From positions 1-60,523 of the forward strand of contig JAHBXK010000021.1 of NCBI GenBank assembly GCA_019636535.1: 60,523 bases of DNA, given 5' to 3'. This DNA is from Phycisphaeraceae bacterium (GTDB lineage: Bacteria > Planctomycetota > Phycisphaerae > Phycisphaerales > UBA1924). A program made the position numbers and the translations under genes. Positions within the stretch are counted from its first letter, which is position 1. Each line of letters begins with the position of its first letter. Below, in pieces: positions 25,819-36,668 of the stretch. Below the pieces are notes generated by a model. That model was not told where the DNA came from. It ran no database searches and saw nothing but the letters and a program-made list of their open reading frames with translations.

Positions 25819-26691
25819 ATGGCCATCGACCTCAACGGCAAGCCCATCGCGATCACAGGAGCCTCATCCGGCATCGGCGCGGCGACGGCGGTCGCCTGTG
25901 CCCGTGCGGGCATGGCCGTGGCCATCGCCGCGCGTCGAAAGGACAAACTCGACGACCTGGTCGAGCGGATCGAGAAGCACGGCGGCCGCGCGATCGCCGC
26001 CGAACTCGACGTGCGCGACGCGGATGCGTGCCGAGCGTTCATCGAACTGTGTGTCAGCCGGTTCGGGTCGATCCATGCCGTGTACGCGAACGCGGGGTAC
26101 GGCGAGGAGATCGCGATGCACGCGATGAGCGATCAAGGTCTTCGAGACATGTTCGAGGTCAACTTCTTCGGATCGATGAACGTGGTGCGCCCGGCGCTCG
26201 AGCACATGCTGGCAGCGACGCAACCTGAAGCCGGCCTGAGAGGTCATGTGCTCTTCTGTTCATCGTGCGTTGCACGGCTCGCACTTCCCTACTACGGAGC
26301 GTACTCGGCCACGAAGGCCGCCCAGCACCACGTCGGCAGGGCGATGAAACTCGAACTCGAACCGCAAGGCATCGCTGTCACAACCGTGCATCCCATCGGC
26401 ACCCGCACCGAGTTCTTCCAGCAGGTCGAGGTGCGTTCCGGACACAGCAAACTGCTCAGCCATACACCCGATGCGTTCCTGCAACGTCCGGACTACGTGG
26501 CGAACCTGACCGTCCGGTGCCTACGACGACCTCGCGCGGAATTGTGGCCCGGCGCTTCGGGTACATTCGTCCGGTTCGGCATGTCGGTCCTGACGCTGCT
26601 GCCGTGGCTCGCAGATCTCTCGCTCCGCGGCATGGTCGATCGGAGGCTGAAGAACTACGCCGCTCGCGAAGCACGCGGCGAAGCATCCTGA
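25819..26691 (+). CDS. Classical short-chain dehydrogenase/reductase
   Basis: A 290-residue Rossmann-fold oxidoreductase. The cofactor motif is TGASSGIGAATA, the NAG-like motif is YANAGYG, catalytic Ser is in FCSSCVARL, and the YxxxK dyad is YSATKAAQHH. An arginine pair after the second strand (IAARRKDK) suggests NADP preference. The C-terminus carries a hydrophobic segment (VLTLLPWLADL) that may associate with membrane. Substrate unknown. Its 3' end overlaps that of the convergent membrane-protein gene by 37 bases. Confidence 0.88.
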   Translation: MAIDLNGKPIAITGASSGIGAATAVACARAGMAVAIAARRKDKLDDLVERIEKHGGRAIAAELDVRDADACRAFIELCVSRFGSIHAVYANAGYGEEIAMHAMSDQGLRDMFEVNFFGSMNVVRPALEHMLAATQPEAGLRGHVLFCSSCVARLALPYYGAYSATKAAQHHVGRAMKLELEPQGIAVTTVHPIGTRTEFFQQVEVRSGHSKLLSHTPDAFLQRPDYVANLTVRCLRRPRAELWPGASGTFVRFGMSVLTLLPWLADLSLRGMVDRRLKNYAAREARGEAS

Positions 26692-27548
26692 TCGGGCCGC
26701 TTGGCCATCGGCGCCAATGCGAAGATGAGCGTGCCGCACATGCCTAGCACGCTCAGGCCAGCGACGGGCGCCGTCCACCCGAGCACGGAGAAACTGAAGG
26801 CCGTGTCGCTGAACTTGTACGACGGCACGTTGAGTTTCGGGATTACGTGCATCGCGGCGAAATACTCGACCGTGCGCTCGCTCAGCGGCTCGATGGCCGC
26901 CAACTCACGGTATCGCTCACGCTCACCACCGGTCGACTCGTCGCCGTCCGCGGCCAACCGCTGGAGCGTCTGTTCGCCACGGCGCTTGCGCGGCCAGCGT
27001 CGCTTCTCGACGCGAATGGTCCCGTCTGATTCGAGGTTGTAGAACGTGAAGACCCACTCGCTGCGACGCACCGATCCCCACGACCGCGGGTCGTAACCGG
27101 GGGGCGTTGTTCGAGTCACGATCATGAGCCTCCGGCCGTCCTCGATGGGCTCTGAGTATCCGCTCGACTCTGACCGGCGCATCTCCGTGATCGCCATCAC
27201 CTTCACCCATTCGTCGTAGATCGCCAGGTTCGGCGCGTTCTCGACCGGGGGCGAACGAACGGGAATGAGTAACGCATGATCCGCAAACTCCAATCTGAGG
27301 AACGACCCCCGCGAATCTGATGCGGACCCTTCAGCGTTGGAATCACTTGGCCCAACGTCGACGAGTCTTACCGACGGGAAGCCGGGAATCTCGAAAGCAC
27401 GATCCGAGATGAGATGGATGTTGAATCGCGCGAAATTGGCGTGTCTGTTGAACGCGTCGATCCGGAAGGCCATGCCCACCGCGGCCGCGAGAAACAACAG
27501 AACGCTGGCAGCGAACCCAAGCCACAGCAAGACGCGCGTGGACATCAT
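26655..27548 (-). CDS. Unknown two-helix membrane protein at the end of the oxidase operon
   Basis: A 297-residue protein not recognised. One helix lies near the N-terminus (about 5-28, VLLWLGFAASVLLFLAAAVG) and one near the C-terminus (about 260-283), with a soluble domain of some 230 residues between them. That domain probably faces the periplasm and includes RLMIVTRTTPPGYDPRSWGS. ATG 27548 has AAGGA five bases upstream; an alternative TTG at 27587 would overlap the ctaF stop. It is the last gene of the act-cta operon, so it may help assemble or regulate the oxidase, but nothing in its sequence proves this. Confidence 0.65.
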   Translation of the reverse strand: MMSTRVLLWLGFAASVLLFLAAAVGMAFRIDAFNRHANFARFNIHLISDRAFEIPGFPSVRLVDVGPSDSNAEGSASDSRGSFLRLEFADHALLIPVRSPPVENAPNLAIYDEWVKVMAITEMRRSESSGYSEPIEDGRRLMIVTRTTPPGYDPRSWGSVRRSEWVFTFYNLESDGTIRVEKRRWPRKRRGEQTLQRLAADGDESTGGERERYRELAAIEPLSERTVEYFAAMHVIPKLNVPSYKFSDTAFSFSVLGWTAPVAGLSVLGMCGTLIFALAPMAKRPDQDASPRASRAA

Positions 27549-27583
27549 TCCATCCTTCGAGCCGCCCGTGTTTGCGGATGCGG

Positions 27584-28252
27584 TCAATGACCATTCGCGC
27601 TGTGGCCACCCGAAACGTCCGACGTCGGAGCCGGGGCCAGGCCGGGCAGGGTGAGACCTCGCACCGGGCGGGCGTACTGCGGGCTCGATCCGATCTCCGG
27701 GACAGGAGTCCTGAACCCCGCGGTCGTCAGACCTCCGCGCTCCACGTGCTCAGCGGCATGATGATGCGCGTGATGACCCTCTAGTCGCGCAAACTCCTGT
27801 GCACGCACGGTGATCGGACCATCACCACGCAGCCCCGTTCCGCCCGGGCTGATCGAAACACCCTTGAAGCGATCGATCGTCTGACGGTTCCCCAGATCGA
27901 TCATCGTGAAACCGAGAAAGAAAGCCACGGTCAGGAGCGTGAAGATGAAAATCATGGCGTTGAGCGGGTTGTCGTACTTCAACTGCATGAAGTAGAGCAC
28001 CACGATCGCGGTCTTGACCGTTGCGATCGAGAGTGCGATGACTACGTTCACCCACTGCGGGATATCGAAGTTCAGAAAGTTCGACAGCCAAGCCTCACCG
28101 CGTGACAGAAAGACTGTCAGTACAGTAAAGAAGAGCAGCGAAGCAAGCACGAGCCTGAGCGTGATGATTGGCACGATCGTGTGGCCGTGATCGCCGTGAC
28201 CGTGGGGGGTGTAGCCGGCAGCGTGTCCGGCAGTGTGTGCTGATCCGCTCAT
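27584..28252 (-). CDS. ctaF: Cytochrome c oxidase subunit IV (caa3 type)
   Basis: A 222-residue protein. A His-rich N-terminus (HGHGDHGH) is followed by three transmembrane helices (about 25-130; the middle one includes VVIALSIATVKTAIVVLYFM, a signature of bacterial COX IV). A long polar tail of about 85 residues contains HHAHHHAAEH and proline-rich sequence; typical subunit IV proteins are about 100 residues, so the tail is unusual. GGAAGGA precedes ATG 28252. It follows ctaE by 68 bases. Confidence 0.85.
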   Translation of the reverse strand: MSGSAHTAGHAAGYTPHGHGDHGHTIVPIITLRLVLASLLFFTVLTVFLSRGEAWLSNFLNFDIPQWVNVVIALSIATVKTAIVVLYFMQLKYDNPLNAMIFIFTLLTVAFFLGFTMIDLGNRQTIDRFKGVSISPGGTGLRGDGPITVRAQEFARLEGHHAHHHAAEHVERGGLTTAGFRTPVPEIGSSPQYARPVRGLTLPGLAPAPTSDVSGGHSANGH

Positions 28253-28320
28253 CGATTCGTCCTTCCAGGTCCCCGCCCGAACTTAAGATGCCCCGCATCA
28301 ACTTGCGCCATCATCGCGGC

Positions 28321-29049
28321 TCAGTGGATCAAGTACAGCATCGGGAACAGGAAAATCCAGACAATGTCAACAATGTGCCAGTAGAGTCCAACTCCCTCCA
28401 CGGCGTTGTAGTGACCCGGACCGAAGTGGCCCCGTCGTGAGCGCAGCCACACCCAGACAAACAGCCCCATACCGACGATCACGTGCGAGGCGTGAATGCC
28501 GGTTGCACCCCAGTAGATCGCCCACCAGAGCGGTTCGTGCGCTGTGGCATCGCCGCCGAAACTGTAGAACTTGCCGGGCAGCAGCCCTTCCTTGTACTTC
28601 TTGGCGTACTCGAACACAAACTTGATGATCAAGAAGGCCAAGCCCGCCAAGAACGTCAGGAAAACGTTGATCTGAAGCCACTTCTGATTGTTCGTCTGGG
28701 CGTGCCGCACCGCGGCGGCCACCCAGTACGAACTCATCAGCAGGATGACGGTGTTGAGCAGACCCCACCGCCAGTCGAGGTGGTGAGAGCCGTTCACGAA
28801 GGCTTCCGGGTACATCAACCGAAAGATGGCATAGGCACAGAACATGCCCGAGAAGAGAAGAATCTCGGTGGCGAGAAAGAGCCACACGCCCATCTTGACC
28901 GCGTCGAACTCGTGCTCGCGGTCCTCGAAATGGTGCGCGGCGTGATACCGCTCGTGATACGGACGAGAGAGATCGTCGGCCCCGTGATGGTCGTGGCCGG
29001 GGAGCCCGCCGTTACCTCCGCCGTGCTTGCCCAGATCGATCGTGGCCAT
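28321..29049 (-). CDS. ctaE: Cytochrome c oxidase subunit III
   Basis: A 242-residue membrane protein with about five helices. VKMGVWLFLATEILLFSGMF is the first-helix signature of heme-copper oxidase subunit III, and WWAIYWGATGIHASHVIVGM and HYNAVEGVGLYWHIVDIVWI are the conserved C-terminal segments. The N-terminus is strikingly His-rich (GHDHHGADD and YHAAHHFEDREHEF). Subunit III stabilises the catalytic core and may guide oxygen. ATG 29049 has GGAGAG upstream; it lies 72 bases after ctaD. Confidence 0.93.
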   Translation of the reverse strand: MATIDLGKHGGGNGGLPGHDHHGADDLSRPYHERYHAAHHFEDREHEFDAVKMGVWLFLATEILLFSGMFCAYAIFRLMYPEAFVNGSHHLDWRWGLLNTVILLMSSYWVAAAVRHAQTNNQKWLQINVFLTFLAGLAFLIIKFVFEYAKKYKEGLLPGKFYSFGGDATAHEPLWWAIYWGATGIHASHVIVGMGLFVWVWLRSRRGHFGPGHYNAVEGVGLYWHIVDIVWIFLFPMLYLIH

Positions 29050-29121
29050 GAATCTCTCCGACTGCCGGAACCTCGCTTGTTCGGTTCGGGTTGCTCTCGA
29101 CACTGTGCGACGAGTGCGTGT

Positions 29122-30903
<1,782 letters not shown>

Positions 30904-30991
30904 GGCGAATCCCCCTTCGCAAAGGTGGGCGGTGTACTTTCCGTATGATCAGGCTATCGATCCTGTGTCCGTCCGATGGTGATCTGCCGGC

Positions 30992-32161
30992 TTACTGCGC
31001 AGGCTGCGAGAAATCGGGTTCTTGGTTGGCCTTGTCCAACTCGGGCTGTGGTGTTTTGTCGCTCAGAGTCTTGATGTAGAAGATGATGGCGTCGAGTTCG
31101 GTGTCCTTGATCTGCCCGGCGAAGATCGGCATGTTCTGGCCTGCGTAGCCCGTCATGATCTTGCGCTGTGAGTACAGAATGTGCTCGCGAAGGTGGTTAA
31201 AGTCAACGACCTCGCTTGAACCATCCGTATAGGTGTGGGTTGCTCCGTACATGTTCTTCCAGGTCGGGCCCGAGTTTGGGCTGCCGTCGATGCTGTGACA
31301 CTGCAGGCAGCCCTTTCGAGTTGAGATCGTCTTGCCCGCTTGGGCCCAAGTGCCTTCGGGGAATATGGTCGCCAACTCGTGGATCTTGATCTCGAACTCC
31401 CTCCGCGGCAGGACGACGATCCACGCGCCCATCTCGGCGTGCTTGGTTCCGCAGTACTCAGCGCAAAAGACCCAGTGTCCCGATCCCGGATACGGCTTAC
31501 GGAAGTTCGGGCTCTTCTCATCCTCGTCGATGTACTTGCCGCCGGGACCACGCGTCGATTCCCGCATGGGCTTGAACCACATGCTTGTAAATCGGTTCGG
31601 GAACACGTCCATCTTGGTGCGGAAGTCGGGCACAAAGAAGCTGTGGATCACGTCGCTCGACGACATGATCAGTTTCACCGGTCGCTCGGCCGGAACATAG
31701 ATCACAGGCACGTCGGTCTCGGTGTCGGTGATCCGTGCTGATAGATCGGTCTCGGCCCCGTTGCGATACCGCGGCGTCCAGTTCCACATCTGCCCACGAA
31801 TGTGGATCTCCTCCGCGTCCGCAGGCGAGGCAAGTTTGCTAACGTAGCCGTCGAAGCCCCAGACGAAGATCGGAATCATGACCATCAGTGGCACCACCGA
31901 CCACGCCAACTCGAGCAGCGTGTGGTGAGACGGACTCTGCACGTAATTCGTCGCCTGCTTGCTCCGATGGTACTTAAAGGGGAAGTACACGATCGGGATC
32001 AGCAGCAGAACGAACGAGATGATGCAGACCCACAGAATGAACATAAACAAGTTGTCTGTCGATGCTGCCTGCGACGAATCGCCCCGCGACAGGAACCAGA
32101 TGCGGTGCAGGAGCGATCGTCCTTCAGCGAGTGCGAGTAACGTGTCCATCGAGGTGCTCAT
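30992..32161 (-). CDS. ctaC: Cytochrome c oxidase subunit II with fused cytochrome c (caa3 type)
   Basis: A 389-residue protein. Two transmembrane helices (about 37-60 and 84-104) precede the CuA domain, whose ligands are His173, Cys233, Cys237, His241 and Met244 (CAEYCGTKHAEM). A C-terminal class I cytochrome c domain has heme site CLQCH (285-289) and likely axial Met344. The fusion defines a caa3 oxidase: electrons pass from the fused cytochrome to CuA. ATG 32161 overlaps the sco stop by 4 bases. Confidence 0.96.
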   Translation of the reverse strand: MSTSMDTLLALAEGRSLLHRIWFLSRGDSSQAASTDNLFMFILWVCIISFVLLLIPIVYFPFKYHRSKQATNYVQSPSHHTLLELAWSVVPLMVMIPIFVWGFDGYVSKLASPADAEEIHIRGQMWNWTPRYRNGAETDLSARITDTETDVPVIYVPAERPVKLIMSSSDVIHSFFVPDFRTKMDVFPNRFTSMWFKPMRESTRGPGGKYIDEDEKSPNFRKPYPGSGHWVFCAEYCGTKHAEMGAWIVVLPRREFEIKIHELATIFPEGTWAQAGKTISTRKGCLQCHSIDGSPNSGPTWKNMYGATHTYTDGSSEVVDFNHLREHILYSQRKIMTGYAGQNMPIFAGQIKDTELDAIIFYIKTLSDKTPQPELDKANQEPDFSQPAQ

Positions 32162-33279
32162 CGAATCGAACCTCCCCTTAGCGGCTCATTTGCGAGCCCT
32201 CCCACCCTCCCCAACCCACCGATCAACGTAACGCCCCCCAACGCCCGGGAGGTCACACCGTTGCCGCACATGGAACGTCCATCTGATTGACCCTCCAGCG
32301 ACTCCGTTGAGCTGATCTGCGCGGTCGTGGTCGCGGAGACGGAAGCCGCGGTTGCCCTTCGAACTCGACGACGTTCGTAGAGCATCATGCCCATGAGCAG
32401 CCCGCCGAGCAGCACAACCGTGGCCGCAGCACCGACCTGCATGATGCGCATCGCCTGCAGCGTGTAGGAGCCCGAGTCGGGGTCGAAGTGGTAACACCAA
32501 AATGCGAACTTGTCGAAGGCATCCCCCACCCGACCATCCGAGGCTTCAAGCAGGGCCAAGCGAAAGTCACGAGTCGGGAACTTTACGCCGTTAAACTGCC
32601 TGGAGACCCGCCCTTCCGGCGTGAGCACATAAACTACGGTCGGATGAGAAAACTCGCCCGCATCCGGTAGGTATCTGAAAGGGAAACCGACCGCATCCGC
32701 CAGCGCTCGCGCGCTCGAGGGAGGTGTTGTCAAGAACCTCCACCCTTCACGAACGCGATCCCCGGATGGCCGGTTGTAGGAGAGCAACATCGCGATCTTC
32801 TGCCTCTCGGCATCGCGCGGCTTGTCGCGCGGATCGAAACTCACAATCGCGACGTCGTACTCGTGACCGACGGTGTAGTCCACCTTCGAAAGCGTGTCGC
32901 ACAGCCCCTCAAGCGTCTGCGGGCATTGCAAAGGGCAAGAGAAGTAGACCATCAGCAGCACGAGCGGCTTGGTGAACTTCCGATCGCCGCCGCCGGTGGG
33001 CGAGCCAACCTGATTGAAAAGGGAGCCGAAGTTGATCGCGTTCCCTTGCTCGTCAAAGACGCTAATGTCACCCGGCACGAGAGAACCGAGGCGGTTCTGC
33101 AACTCCAGCCCACGCACCGGCGGGGGCATCTCTTTCGGCACAAGTTGCCCGAAAGCCTCACCGCCAAGTATCGCTCCCAGCAACACGGCCGTCGCGACGG
33201 TTGCACGGCGCAGCAGGCCGCGTGGCATGATCGGCGTGGACTGCCTTGGTGTCGGGGTTGTTGCGTGGAGTACGTGCAT
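32158..33279 (-). CDS. sco: SCO1/SenC-family copper chaperone with C-terminal membrane anchor
   Basis: A 373-residue protein. An N-terminal signal-like segment (about 21-45) precedes a thioredoxin-like domain with the copper site CPLQC (Cys115, Cys119) and the distal histidine in GEFSHPTVV. SCO proteins deliver copper to CuA of subunit II. A second helix (about 285-307) and a glycine-rich tail of about 65 residues follow. It overlaps ctaC by 4 bases, fitting a role in CuA assembly. Start ATG 33279 is used; ATG 33228 is also possible. Confidence 0.9.
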   Translation of the reverse strand: MHVLHATTPTPRQSTPIMPRGLLRRATVATAVLLGAILGGEAFGQLVPKEMPPPVRGLELQNRLGSLVPGDISVFDEQGNAINFGSLFNQVGSPTGGGDRKFTKPLVLLMVYFSCPLQCPQTLEGLCDTLSKVDYTVGHEYDVAIVSFDPRDKPRDAERQKIAMLLSYNRPSGDRVREGWRFLTTPPSSARALADAVGFPFRYLPDAGEFSHPTVVYVLTPEGRVSRQFNGVKFPTRDFRLALLEASDGRVGDAFDKFAFWCYHFDPDSGSYTLQAMRIMQVGAAATVVLLGGLLMGMMLYERRRVRRATAASVSATTTAQISSTESLEGQSDGRSMCGNGVTSRALGGVTLIGGLGRVGGLANEPLRGGSIR

Positions 33280-33284
33280 GGCTT

Positions 33285-33713
33285 TCAGTTCGGTCCGAGA
33301 TACTCCCTGCGTACGGCCTCGCTCGCGGTCGTGAAGTCCGCGTGAGTGGCGTCAAACAGCACGCCTTCGGCGTTTATCGACTCGACCTGGCCACCTTTGG
33401 CCTGAATCTGCTTCGACTGCATCTGGAAAGTGCGTGCATCGGCGGCGGGACCGACCGAGGACGCGCGTTCTCGGCGTGTGAGCGAAGACGTGATCTGGTG
33501 CATGTAGAAGCCGTAGATGGCGACAACCGCCACCACGATGACCATGAACAGCGCCACGCCGGTCAGGATGATCTTGCCCGCGTTGTGTATCTCACCGTGC
33601 GACTGCTGCGGCTTCTCGTCGTGCGCGTGATCGTGCCACGCATCGGCGGGATCGTGCATCGCGGGCGTTTCGTGCACGTGTCGTGTTGGGGGCTGGCTAG
33701 CGCTCATCTGCAA
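33285..33713 (-). CDS. Small His-rich single-pass membrane protein of the act-cta operon
   Basis: A 142-residue protein, function unknown. The N-terminal half is His-rich (RHVHETPAMHDPADAWHDHAH), then one transmembrane helix (about 47-69, IILTGVALFMVIVVAVVAIY), then a polar domain of about 70 residues. It lies between actF and sco with a 5-base gap to sco, so it is certainly in the operon. A part in metal handling or in joining alternative complex III to the oxidase is plausible but unproven. No cysteine or heme motif is present. Confidence 0.7.
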   Translation of the reverse strand: MQMSASQPPTRHVHETPAMHDPADAWHDHAHDEKPQQSHGEIHNAGKIILTGVALFMVIVVAVVAIYGFYMHQITSSLTRRERASSVGPAADARTFQMQSKQIQAKGGQVESINAEGVLFDATHADFTTASEAVRREYLGPN

Positions 33714-33838
33714 CCTCGATTCGCTCTACCGGTCATTCGTCCCGATGCGGAGCCTCGATGCTTCGCTTTCTCGTTCACAAATCAGCCGAACTTCACCTGG
33801 CCGGTCGACTCTCACAAACCTCTTCGCGATCGTTCAAC

Positions 33839-35143
33839 TCAGACGTAATTCTTGTGTTCCAACGCTTCGTGCAAGCGTGGATCCTTGAGCGGGATGAGCG
33901 GGGCCGAAACCACGCGCCGGATTGCAAGTCCGAGGAACACCAGCGCCGGCCCGGCGATGCCGAAGACGTCCATGATCAGCCGCTCACCGAGTTTCGACTC
34001 CTTGATCACGGGCCTCACGATGTAGAACAGGTCGACCGCGTGCATGATCAGCAGCCAAGCGGCGACAAACGCGAGCAACCGCGGAGTCCGCTTCACGCCC
34101 CTGAACAGAAGCACGAGGAACGGCACCACGAAATGCCCCAGCACAAGGAAGATGGACAGGTATCGCCAGTCGCCCTGCTGCCTGAGGTTGTAGAAGGCGG
34201 TCTCCTCAGGGATGTTGGAGTACCAGATGAGGAAGTACTGACAAAAGGCGATATAGGCCCAGAAGACGGTGAACGCCAGCATCATCTTCCCCATGTCGTG
34301 GAAGTGCTCGGGCGTAACGACGCTCTTGAGCTTGCCTGCGTTCGACAGCATCGCGAGCACGAGCACGATCGTGCAGATCGCGCTCAGTACGGAACCGGCG
34401 AAGAAATACACGCCGAACATCGTGCTGAACCAGTGGAAGTCCAGACCCATCAGCCAGTCGAAGCTCGCAAAGGCGGAGGAGAGCGCGAAAATCAGCAAGC
34501 CATAACTGCTCATCCGTCGTGCTTTGGCGGTCAGCCATCGATCGCCGGACAGATCTTGCTTGCGGCTCCACTGGTAGAGTTTGAGCGCCAACATCGACCA
34601 GAGACCAAAGTAAACGGCCGAGCGGACGATCCAGAAATTGACGTTGAGCCAGCCCTGCTTGTGTTCGAACAGAACGTCACCCGCAACGTAACTCGGCACC
34701 ATCCACTTGAACAGTTTCGTCGAGTCGCTGCCGATCAACGCATTCACGAGCACCGGCACAAAGAGCAGTGCGCACAACGGCAAGAGTGATGCGATGCCCT
34801 CGGCCGTCCGCCTCGGCGCTGCGGACCAACCCGCGTTGAACTGATGTAGGATCATCTGAATTCCCAGACAACCCAGCGCCACGCCGACGCAGAACAGGAA
34901 GCCCGCGTGATACGCGGCGATCGCCTGTCGCCCAGCGCCCTCTGCGCTGAAGCCCAGGATGACGAGTACCACGAGGACGATCGCACCGACGAACATCATG
35001 CCCATCGACACAGTCCGTAACGTGCCGCGATCGGCCGTGACCGCCGACGGCAAGAGCCTCGACCTGGCGGCGATCTGCGGCTCAGCGTGCGAGTGCCCTT
35101 CGGCGTGCGAACCGTGATGATGGGTCGCCGAGATCTCACTCAC
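33839..35143 (-). CDS. actF: Alternative complex III subunit ActF
   Basis: A 434-residue membrane protein with about ten helices after a His-rich N-terminus (THHHGSHAEGHSH). ASFDWLMGLDFHWFSTMFGV is the hallmark segment of ActF, and AFTVFWAYIAFCQYFLIWYS follows, as in that family. ActF is the second quinol-domain membrane subunit of the complex that oxidises menaquinol. The start is GTG 35143, overlapping the actE stop as GTGA. Confidence 0.92.
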   Translation of the reverse strand: MSEISATHHHGSHAEGHSHAEPQIAARSRLLPSAVTADRGTLRTVSMGMMFVGAIVLVVLVILGFSAEGAGRQAIAAYHAGFLFCVGVALGCLGIQMILHQFNAGWSAAPRRTAEGIASLLPLCALLFVPVLVNALIGSDSTKLFKWMVPSYVAGDVLFEHKQGWLNVNFWIVRSAVYFGLWSMLALKLYQWSRKQDLSGDRWLTAKARRMSSYGLLIFALSSAFASFDWLMGLDFHWFSTMFGVYFFAGSVLSAICTIVLVLAMLSNAGKLKSVVTPEHFHDMGKMMLAFTVFWAYIAFCQYFLIWYSNIPEETAFYNLRQQGDWRYLSIFLVLGHFVVPFLVLLFRGVKRTPRLLAFVAAWLLIMHAVDLFYIVRPVIKESKLGERLIMDVFGIAGPALVFLGLAIRRVVSAPLIPLKDPRLHEALEHKNYV

Positions 35144-35994
35144 TGGATCACCTCCGACCGGCTGGTTGAATCCACACCCCCGCCCGCAACGGGATCATCC
35201 ATCGCCGTCGTCGCCGATGCTCGTGCGGCCTGCAACACGCGCATGTAAGCAACGATCGACCAAGCATCCCGATGGTTGACCTTGTCCGCATACGCCGGCA
35301 TCTTGGGCGGCTTGCCGTCCTGGTTCGGCACGCCGTGCCGAATCACGTGGAAGATATAACCGTCCGAGCCCGTCGGCTGGTCACGGTCTCGGTACTTCAC
35401 ATCGTGGAAACTCGGAACGGCGTACGACCATCGCCTGCCGACGAGTCCGCCGTACCCAAGACCGTTCTCAGTCGGTCCGCCGCCTTCGCCGTTGTAGCCG
35501 TGACATGCCGAGCAGTAGATGTTGAATCGCTCACGGCCGCGATCGATCATCCAGTTCAACGCACCGGGCGCATCCAACTCGACACCCCGATCCCGCTGCT
35601 CGGCCACCACGAGGTTCATCACAGACGCGGGGATCATCCGGACGTACACGGGCTGCTCAGCGGTCGAATCCGAAGACAATCCCTCGAACAGGGCCGGGTC
35701 GTCCTTTACAAGCCATGCCCTTGCGACATCGCTCGCATCCGCAGAGCGGCCGAACGCGACCGTGCCCGCAACAGCGGGCCTCAACGACCTACGGTCCGCG
35801 AAAAACGGCGCCTCACTCTGAGGCCTGTGCTTCGGACTGTCGTCCATGTCGGGCAGGAACTGCCTGGGCGGGCTGTCCGTCCGCTCGCCACGGCATCCAG
35901 CAACGCCGGCAACGAGACCCGCGCTGAGCAAACCCAGCATGAGACGGCCAACGCACTGATGCGAGCGAGAGTGATTTGAAATCGGAGTCTTCAT
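35140..35994 (-). CDS. actE: Alternative complex III monoheme cytochrome c lipoprotein ActE
   Basis: A 284-residue lipoprotein: a signal peptide ends at the lipobox VAGC (Cys34). A single heme site CSACHG lies in NIYCSACHGYNGEGGG, with a likely axial Met in PKMPAYADKVN. It accepts electrons from ActA/ActB and passes them towards the caa3 oxidase; that order comes from known complexes. It overlaps actF by 4 bases. Confidence 0.93.
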   Translation of the reverse strand: MKTPISNHSRSHQCVGRLMLGLLSAGLVAGVAGCRGERTDSPPRQFLPDMDDSPKHRPQSEAPFFADRRSLRPAVAGTVAFGRSADASDVARAWLVKDDPALFEGLSSDSTAEQPVYVRMIPASVMNLVVAEQRDRGVELDAPGALNWMIDRGRERFNIYCSACHGYNGEGGGPTENGLGYGGLVGRRWSYAVPSFHDVKYRDRDQPTGSDGYIFHVIRHGVPNQDGKPPKMPAYADKVNHRDAWSIVAYMRVLQAARASATTAMDDPVAGGGVDSTSRSEVIQ

Positions 35995-36069
35995 CGTGTG
36001 TTCACTGTCTATCTGACGCGATTGCTTTCGACACGAATGCGAGCGAGGGCTGACGAGAATCGGATGGGC

Positions 36070-36642
36070 TTACTCCTCAACAAGTTCGATGTGCTTGCCG
36101 CCGACCGACTCGAGCATCGCTCGCGTCGCCTGCGGGTCGAACTTCGCATCCTTGGACTCGATACAGATCACGAATCGATCGTCGCTCACTCGCAGGAATC
36201 GCTCCTTTTTCATGAGCGGGTGATACCACATGGGCAGTCGATTGAATGCGAACATACCCAACAGCGCACAAAAGGCCGTGAACAGCACACCGATTTCGAA
36301 GGTGACCGGCGTCCACGGCTCCCACGCGAACATCGGCTTGCCCTGAACAACCATGGGATAGGCCAAGTGCGTGACAAAGTACTGCAATAGCAGCCCCAAA
36401 CCCGCACCGGTGAGCCCGACGATGCCGGTCAAGAGCGGCAGTTTCGTGTGCGGGAGGCCCATCGCCTCCTCCATGCCGTGCACCGGGAAGGGCGAGTAAA
36501 CGTCCCACGCCTTGTACCCGGCGTCGCGCACCTTCTCCGCGGCGTGGTACAGGTCGGCGGGCGTTGCGAACTCGGCCATTACGCCGTAGACCGTCTCGCC
36601 GGCGGTCGTCCTGTAGACGGTTTGTTTCTTCTTGTTCGCCAT
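36070..36642 (-). CDS. actD: Alternative complex III subunit ActD (DUF3341)
   Basis: A 190-residue protein. The N-terminal region includes GVMAEFATPADLYHAAEKVR and AWDVYSPFPVHGM, the DUF3341 signature. Two helices follow (about 75-97 and 112-135; FEIGVLFTAFCALLGMFAFN). ActD is a small membrane subunit whose exact role is unknown. Start ATG 36642; it lies 26 bases after actC. Confidence 0.92.
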   Translation of the reverse strand: MANKKKQTVYRTTAGETVYGVMAEFATPADLYHAAEKVRDAGYKAWDVYSPFPVHGMEEAMGLPHTKLPLLTGIVGLTGAGLGLLLQYFVTHLAYPMVVQGKPMFAWEPWTPVTFEIGVLFTAFCALLGMFAFNRLPMWYHPLMKKERFLRVSDDRFVICIESKDAKFDPQATRAMLESVGGKHIELVEE

Positions 36643-36668
36643 GGTGATTCGTCCGTCCAGTAACGGTC

